A stretch of 64,000 bases of DNA from Maridesulfovibrio sp. (GTDB lineage: Bacteria; Desulfobacterota; Desulfovibrionia; Desulfovibrionales; Desulfovibrionaceae): contig NZ_OY787459.1 in NCBI RefSeq assembly GCF_963678865.1, positions 3,464,501 through 3,528,500 on the forward strand, in the 5' to 3' direction. The notes under the pieces were generated by a model. It saw only the letters and a list, made by a program, of their open reading frames with translations. It was not told where the DNA came from and did no database searches. Below, piece by piece: positions 59,763 to 64,000 of the stretch (its first letter is position 1; the number at the start of each line of letters is the position of its first letter). A program made the translations under genes and the position numbers.

Positions 59763-60941
59763 ATGAAAAGAGGATACTTTGGAGATTATGGCGGACAGTT
59801 TGTACCTGAACTGCTCATGCCGCCGCTGCTCGAGCTTGAAGAGGCCATGGAAAAGATTATGAAGTCAGACGAATTCCAGCAGGAATTCACCCGTCTGCTC
59901 AAAGATTTCGTAGGCCGCCCCACCGCGCTGACCCATTGCGCTAATATCTCCCGCGAACTGGGTTTCAACCTTTGGCTCAAGCGTGAAGACCTCGCCCATA
60001 CCGGAGCGCATAAGGTCAATAACACTGTCGGTCAGGCTCTGTTGACCAAGATGATGGGTAAACCCATGCTGCTGGCTGAAACAGGTGCCGGACAGCACGG
60101 AGTTGCCACCGCAACCGCTGCGGCCCTGCTCGATCTTGACTGTGAAATCTATATGGGCGCACTGGATGTGAAACGTCAGTCTCACAACGTTCGGCGTATG
60201 GAGCTTCTTGGTGCCAAGTGCGTACCTGTAGAATCAGGTACTCAGACCTTGAAGGACGCAATCAATGCCGCCCTGCGTAAATGGATTGCCGACCAACGGA
60301 CCACGCATTACTGCTTCGGTACTGCTGCCGGCCCGCATCCTTTTCCGCTGCTGGTGCGTGAATTTCAGGCAATTATAGGCCGTGAAGCCAAGGCCCAGTT
60401 CAAGGAAAAAACCGGAGAGCTGCCTTACATGGTAGTAGCCTGTGTTGGTGGTGGTTCCAATGCCATCGGCATGTTCCACGAATTTGTACAGGAAGAGTCG
60501 GTCAAAATTGTAGGTGTCGAGGCTGCTGGAACCGGTGAACCGGGCTGCACCAACTCTGCACCTATCAATCTCGGGACTCCCGGTGTGCTGCACGGGATGA
60601 ACACCTTGCTGCTCCAGACCGATGAAGGCCAGATCATGCCATCCCATTCCATCGCTCCCGGTCTTGATTATCCCGGTGTAGGTCCCGAACACGTGCATCT
60701 GCACGCAACCGGCCGCGCCCAGTACGGAACCGTAAATGACCATCAGGCCTTGAAGGCATTCCAGATGCTTTGCCGTAAGGAAGGCATTCTGCCCGCGCTG
60801 GAAAGTTCCCACGCTGTGGCTTGGGTGCTTGAGAACCGGGATTCCATACCCAAAGACGCCAACGTCATAGTCAACCTGTCCGGTCGCGGCGACAAGGACA
60901 TGGGCATTCTCGAAGATTATCTCGCCGAGCACGGAAAATAG
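59763..60941 (+). CDS. trpB: Tryptophan synthase beta chain
   Basis: 392 residues. HTGAHKVNN holds the pyridoxal-phosphate Lys (residue 84), ETGAGQHGVATA and CVGGGSNAIGMF bind substrate and cofactor phosphate. It condenses indole with serine. Length and N-terminus (GYFGDYGGQFVPE) fit the TrpB1 type that pairs with TrpA. Confidence 0.97.
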   Translation: MKRGYFGDYGGQFVPELLMPPLLELEEAMEKIMKSDEFQQEFTRLLKDFVGRPTALTHCANISRELGFNLWLKREDLAHTGAHKVNNTVGQALLTKMMGKPMLLAETGAGQHGVATATAAALLDLDCEIYMGALDVKRQSHNVRRMELLGAKCVPVESGTQTLKDAINAALRKWIADQRTTHYCFGTAAGPHPFPLLVREFQAIIGREAKAQFKEKTGELPYMVVACVGGGSNAIGMFHEFVQEESVKIVGVEAAGTGEPGCTNSAPINLGTPGVLHGMNTLLLQTDEGQIMPSHSIAPGLDYPGVGPEHVHLHATGRAQYGTVNDHQALKAFQMLCRKEGILPALESSHAVAWVLENRDSIPKDANVIVNLSGRGDKDMGILEDYLAEHGK

Positions 60942-61065
60942 CAGGCTGTTGAAAAACGGCGATCTGCGTCGTTGTTTCAAAAAGTTCAAATCCTCACGTA
61001 CGGGGAGTACGCTTCGGTCTTGAACTTTTTTCGCGCCTAGCATCTCACCATTTTTGAACAGCCTG
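60942..61065. repeat. Palindromic MITE-like element between trpB and trpA
   Basis: Outer ends CAGGCTGTT(G)AAAAA and TTTTTGAACAGCCTG are inverted repeats. The centre has AAAAAGTTCAA and TTGAACTTTTT around CACGTACGGGGAGTACG. With about 124 bases, no reading frame and terminal inverted repeats, it looks like a nonautonomous mobile element. It starts one base after the trpB stop. It may form a terminator-like structure within the operon. Confidence 0.7.
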
Positions 61066-61104
61066 TGTGTTGGTTTTTTAACAGGCTAATGAAGGAAATC
61101 TAAA

Positions 61105-61875
61105 ATGAGTATTACCAAACTTGCAGATAAAATTAATGAGGCTAAGTCACAGGGACGTATCGGACTGATTCCGTTTCTTCCCGGCGGATATCCCAACCGT
61201 GAGCAGTTCTGGAAGGAAATTCTTGAGCTTGATGAAAACGGTGCCGACGTTATTGAGATCGGTATGCCTTTTTCCGATCCCGTAGCAGACGGCCCTGTAG
61301 TTGAGGCTGCATCGCTCAAATGCCTTGAAGACGGCATCAATCTGAAATGGATTCTTGCAGGACTTTCTGAACACCGGGCAAAAATCAGCGCCGGGGTGCT
61401 GCTTATGGGATACTATAATCCGGTACTGCAGTATGGATTGGAAAACTTTGCCAAGGATGCCTGTGCGGCCGGGGTTAACGGGTTGATCATTGCCGACCTG
61501 CCGTATGAGGAAGGAGTGGAATTTCGCGATCTGCTCGCCAAGTATGACATAGCGCTCATCCCGCTGGTAGGGCTGAATACCGAACCGGAACGCATGGGAC
61601 TTTATGCCAAGGGCGGCAACGGTTTCTGCTACTACGTCTCAGTTCTCGGCACCACAGGGGACCGTGATTCCCTGCCCGAAGAAGTAAAAGATGGTCTCGC
61701 CAAGGCGCAGGATGTTTTTAATATTCCTGTTGCTCTCGGTTTCGGTCTCAAGGAACCTTCCCAGCTCAAGGAACTGGAAGGGCTGGTCGATGCAGCTGTC
61801 TTTGGGTCCGCGCTGATCCGGCATATTGATTCCGGGAAAAGTTCTGCGGAATTTATGAAGGTCTGGAAGAAATAG
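61105..61875 (+). CDS. trpA: Tryptophan synthase alpha chain
   Basis: 256 residues. DVIEIGMPFSDPVADGP carries the catalytic Glu, IADLPYEE the catalytic Asp. It cleaves indoleglycerol phosphate to indole for TrpB. A GAAGGAA ribosome site lies before ATG 61105. A hairpin terminator follows. Confidence 0.96.
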   Translation: MSITKLADKINEAKSQGRIGLIPFLPGGYPNREQFWKEILELDENGADVIEIGMPFSDPVADGPVVEAASLKCLEDGINLKWILAGLSEHRAKISAGVLLMGYYNPVLQYGLENFAKDACAAGVNGLIIADLPYEEGVEFRDLLAKYDIALIPLVGLNTEPERMGLYAKGGNGFCYYVSVLGTTGDRDSLPEEVKDGLAKAQDVFNIPVALGFGLKEPSQLKELEGLVDAAVFGSALIRHIDSGKSSAEFMKVWKK

Positions 61876-61901
61876 GGTTGATTGGAATTGGTAAAAAATC
61901 A

Positions 61902-61931
61902 AAATCCCGCTGGCTTTGGCTGGCGGGATTT
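61902..61931. terminator. Terminator after trpA
   Basis: AATCCCGC pairs with GCGGGATT around a 14-base loop, with A and T runs outside, so it can serve both trpA and the convergent gene. Confidence 0.75.
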
Positions 61932-61946
61932 TGTTGATGAAATTTT

Positions 61947-62609
61947 TTATGAAATCGGTTTGAGCTTTTTGATAAACTCTATGAGTTCGGGAAGTTCTGT
62001 CATGGGGTTGGTAAGTGGTTTGTGGGATTTAATTTGGGTTGCGTAGGGAAGTTTGGCTGAAATGTTTAACTTTTTGTCATGCTCAATAGCCTTGTCCATG
62101 TTTAGACAGAATATTTCAGCTTCTTTTTTACTTCGGGGCATTGGTTTTTCATACTCAGGAAATATTGCTTTTAGCTGCCGTTCGGAGTCACTAGCGTTTT
62201 TGCATGCATATATTTTGTCGCAAAAATGTAAGGTGTACCAGATTTCTATTGCCGGGTAGTTATAGAAAACAGCCCATTTACTTTTTTCTCTTTTCATTTT
62301 TCCGAGCTTCGTTACCTGATCCAGTTCAGCTTTAAGGTTGTTTATTTGAGTTTGTGAAAGCTGAGTATTTTCCAAGTCGCGTAAGAAAAGGACCGCATCG
62401 AAAGTTTTCGGGTCGCGGTCCATATAACGTAGAGCCTGATCTACACGTGTAAAAGTTTTAGGGGTGATTACTACCGGATTCTCTTTGGATGAAAGACACT
62501 CGTTGAGAACAAACTTGGCGTAGTTTTGTTCAGTCTGTCCGTCACATGCTAGTAGAACGTTAATTTTCTTCCTGCGTAGAGAGCTGCCTGATTTTTTGGG
62601 GCGGGCCAT
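61947..62609 (-). CDS. RloB-like protein (AbiL-type pair, second gene)
   Basis: 220 residues. INVLLACDGQTEQNYAKFV near the N-terminus, FDAVLFLRDLENTQ and the late KWAVFYNYPAIEIWYTLHF match the RloB family, a TOPRIM-like fold with an acidic site. RloB proteins pair with AAA ATPases in defence modules, and AbiLii of Lactococcus has this domain as I recall. The start overlaps the stop of the ATPase gene as TAATG, so the two are coupled. A phage-defence role is inferred. Confidence 0.8.
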   Translation of the reverse strand: MARPKKSGSSLRRKKINVLLACDGQTEQNYAKFVLNECLSSKENPVVITPKTFTRVDQALRYMDRDPKTFDAVLFLRDLENTQLSQTQINNLKAELDQVTKLGKMKREKSKWAVFYNYPAIEIWYTLHFCDKIYACKNASDSERQLKAIFPEYEKPMPRSKKEAEIFCLNMDKAIEHDKKLNISAKLPYATQIKSHKPLTNPMTELPELIEFIKKLKPIS

Positions 62610-63895
62610 TAAATTCCGCCCTCCCAGTCAACGTCCGGTACTGCTCCGAATCTGCCATTCAGATAATCCTTATAAAGCTTTTCTCCACGGTCATTTTTGC
62701 TGACACTTCCCATGCCTTTGAATTCAGCAAGACTATAAAGTCTTGTCTCAAATGTTTCTTTGTCTTTTTCCGTGAAGTAGATTTCATCGGGACGGAGCAG
62801 GGTTTTATCCATGACTGTTACATCATGGGTGGTGAAAATTAATTGTGCGCCATGTGGATTTGTTTTTTTGTTCGTAAAAAGTTGAATAATCCTTCGGATT
62901 AGGTAGGGATGTAGAGATATATCTAATTCGTCAATTAGCATTGTAGCACCAATTCGAAGCGCTGAAAGTATGAGGCTTGCCAAGGCAAAGTATGTTCTCG
63001 TCCCGTTTGATTCATCTTCTTCAAGACTTAGAAATACATTATTCCCCTCTGTATCTGTATGGGCAAATTGTGTTTTAAGATTAGGCTTAATTCTCCCATT
63101 GGTTGCGTGCAATTGTTCTCGTTGTGTCTCTGTTAATAAATTTTTATCAATATTTTCTTGTGTTATTTTTATATCACAAATATTGAAATCAGCACTCTGA
63201 AGGTATTTAAGTATTGGCTCTTTTTTTTCATGTTGCCGTAAGATAGTGTTTGATGTGACAATATGTGCCCTAGCCTCTGGATATATTAGTCCTGTTATAG
63301 AAAACCAGTCTACAACTGACTCAAGAATGTCTACTTCTCCTTTATTAGATAAATATGCTAATGCTGTCTGCTGCTTGTTTAAGTCTGCTGACCACAAGTC
63401 TAAAAATGCTTTTTTATGATATATTGATTTATGGAATTTCGTTTTCTGACCTTCTCTTGCAATTAGTGTCTTAACTCTTGATCCCTTAGCAGGGCTAATA
63501 ACTGTTAAAATTTCTTTAGTAATTGCTTCAGGGGTAATTTCTATATGGTAGTTGTATATTTTCCCAAAAGATAAGAATTTAATTTTGAAAATAGTCGGTT
63601 TTTGAGAATAGGTAGGGTTGAGTTTAAATGAGTAATCTAGATAGTGATCATTTTTAGTTCTGTTTGCAGAAATATAAATTATTTCTCTTAATATTTCTAT
63701 GCCTTTTAGTATATTAGACTTCCCCGAAGCATTAGCCCCCAAAATAGCCACCACTGGCAAAGCCTGCGGTTCTCTCTTGATACCCGTCTCTAAGATATTG
63801 TGATCTTCGTCCTTATTTTTAAAGGCTGGCTGCATATATAAAGTCTGCTCTTCTCCGATTGACCGGAAATTTGCGACGCTGAATTCTAAAAGCAT
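62609..63895 (-). CDS. AAA family ATPase (AbiL-type pair, first gene)
   Basis: 428 residues from ATG 63895 (MLLEFSVANFRSIGEEQ), the usual start for this family; an ATG at 63934 would add 13 residues. Walker A ILGANASGKSNI, the signature-like DESNGTRTYFALASLI, Walker B TMLIDELDISLHP and a late IFTTHDVTVMD give an AAA_15/21 ATPase of the SMC/ABC-like OLD relatives. With RloB it likely forms an abortive-infection complex. It is AT-richer than the trp genes. Confidence 0.85.
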   Translation of the reverse strand: MLLEFSVANFRSIGEEQTLYMQPAFKNKDEDHNILETGIKREPQALPVVAILGANASGKSNILKGIEILREIIYISANRTKNDHYLDYSFKLNPTYSQKPTIFKIKFLSFGKIYNYHIEITPEAITKEILTVISPAKGSRVKTLIAREGQKTKFHKSIYHKKAFLDLWSADLNKQQTALAYLSNKGEVDILESVVDWFSITGLIYPEARAHIVTSNTILRQHEKKEPILKYLQSADFNICDIKITQENIDKNLLTETQREQLHATNGRIKPNLKTQFAHTDTEGNNVFLSLEEDESNGTRTYFALASLILSALRIGATMLIDELDISLHPYLIRRIIQLFTNKKTNPHGAQLIFTTHDVTVMDKTLLRPDEIYFTEKDKETFETRLYSLAEFKGMGSVSKNDRGEKLYKDYLNGRFGAVPDVDWEGGI

Positions 63896-63953
63896 ATTTA
63901 ATCCCATGGTGTATTTTTTGGGTGAAAATCTCACATTGGCAAATTCAATATAT

Positions 63954-64000
63954 GGAAAAAAAACAAAAAATGGAACGAGAAATCTCTTCTCATTCCATTT
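63954..64000 (-). terminator. Minus-strand terminator of a gene beyond the right edge
   Basis: AATGGAA/TTCCATT and GAGAA/TTCTC form a stem; on the minus strand ATTTTTTGTTTTTTTT follows. It ends a transcript entering from the right of the window. Confidence 0.75.

Overview
The window looks like chromosome from a marine sulfate-reducing Desulfovibrio-type bacterium (Desulfovibrionales, possibly Maridesulfovibrio). The evidence is the archaeal-type entry into aromatic biosynthesis (ADH synthase plus 3-dehydroquinate synthase II) at the head of a complete aro-trp block, a SahR-type ArsR-methyltransferase fusion beside ahcY, ferredoxin-nitroreductase fusions, many long hybrid histidine kinases, and a GAK gene island, a cluster I associate with this group. 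The assignment is inferred from gene content; no rRNA is present.

Layout. 1-14.9 kb: a partial phosphoesterase, a periplasmic binding protein paired with a hybrid kinase, a NifU-like scaffold, a LysR regulator, a FemAB-like protein, an esterase, a CofD-like protein, endonuclease IV, a DUF2325 protein behind a Fur-box promoter, and a second hybrid kinase. 15.0-24.3 kb: a nitroreductase, then an eight-gene minus-strand GAK operon (XXXCH protein, PHP-like protein, amphi-Trp protein, PhoU-phosphotransferase fusion, ATP-grasp enzyme, HprK-like kinase, CofD-like protein, second amphi-Trp protein), then an HD protein. 24.4-31.1 kb: a LysR regulator divergent from a secreted protein and a second nitroreductase, then two arrays of tRNA-Glu and tRNA-Gln genes on either side of a large secreted subtilase. 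31.2-39.9 kb: a Rho_N-like protein, a DUF721 protein, sahR-ahcY, an AT-rich putative nuclease gene, a DEAD-box helicase, an RRM protein and a secreted discoidin-like protein. 39.9-49.4 kb, all minus strand: an aromatic amino acid permease, aspA, a diguanylate cyclase, RarD, an EAL protein, glnB and amtB, the last behind a sigma-54 promoter. 49.6-61.9 kb: the aromatic block. 61.9-64 kb: an AAA ATPase/RloB pair resembling an AbiL-type defence system.

Two systems stand out. The first is the GAK island, whose predicted phosphotransfer, ligase and metal-hydrolase activities sit in one tight operon with three small proteins that appear related to one another; its function is unknown. The second is a leader upstream of the aromatic block. 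A 36-codon reading frame carries nine consecutive aromatic codons (Tyr, Phe and Trp), followed by a strong intrinsic terminator and an 11-bp competing pairing. This suggests one ribosome-mediated attenuator sensing all three products of the operon behind it. The block itself runs from ADH synthase through pheA, aroA and tyrA to trpEGDCFBA, with an extra terminator between tyrA and trpE.

All coordinates and translations were read by eye. Domain names come from motif recognition, and no database search was run.
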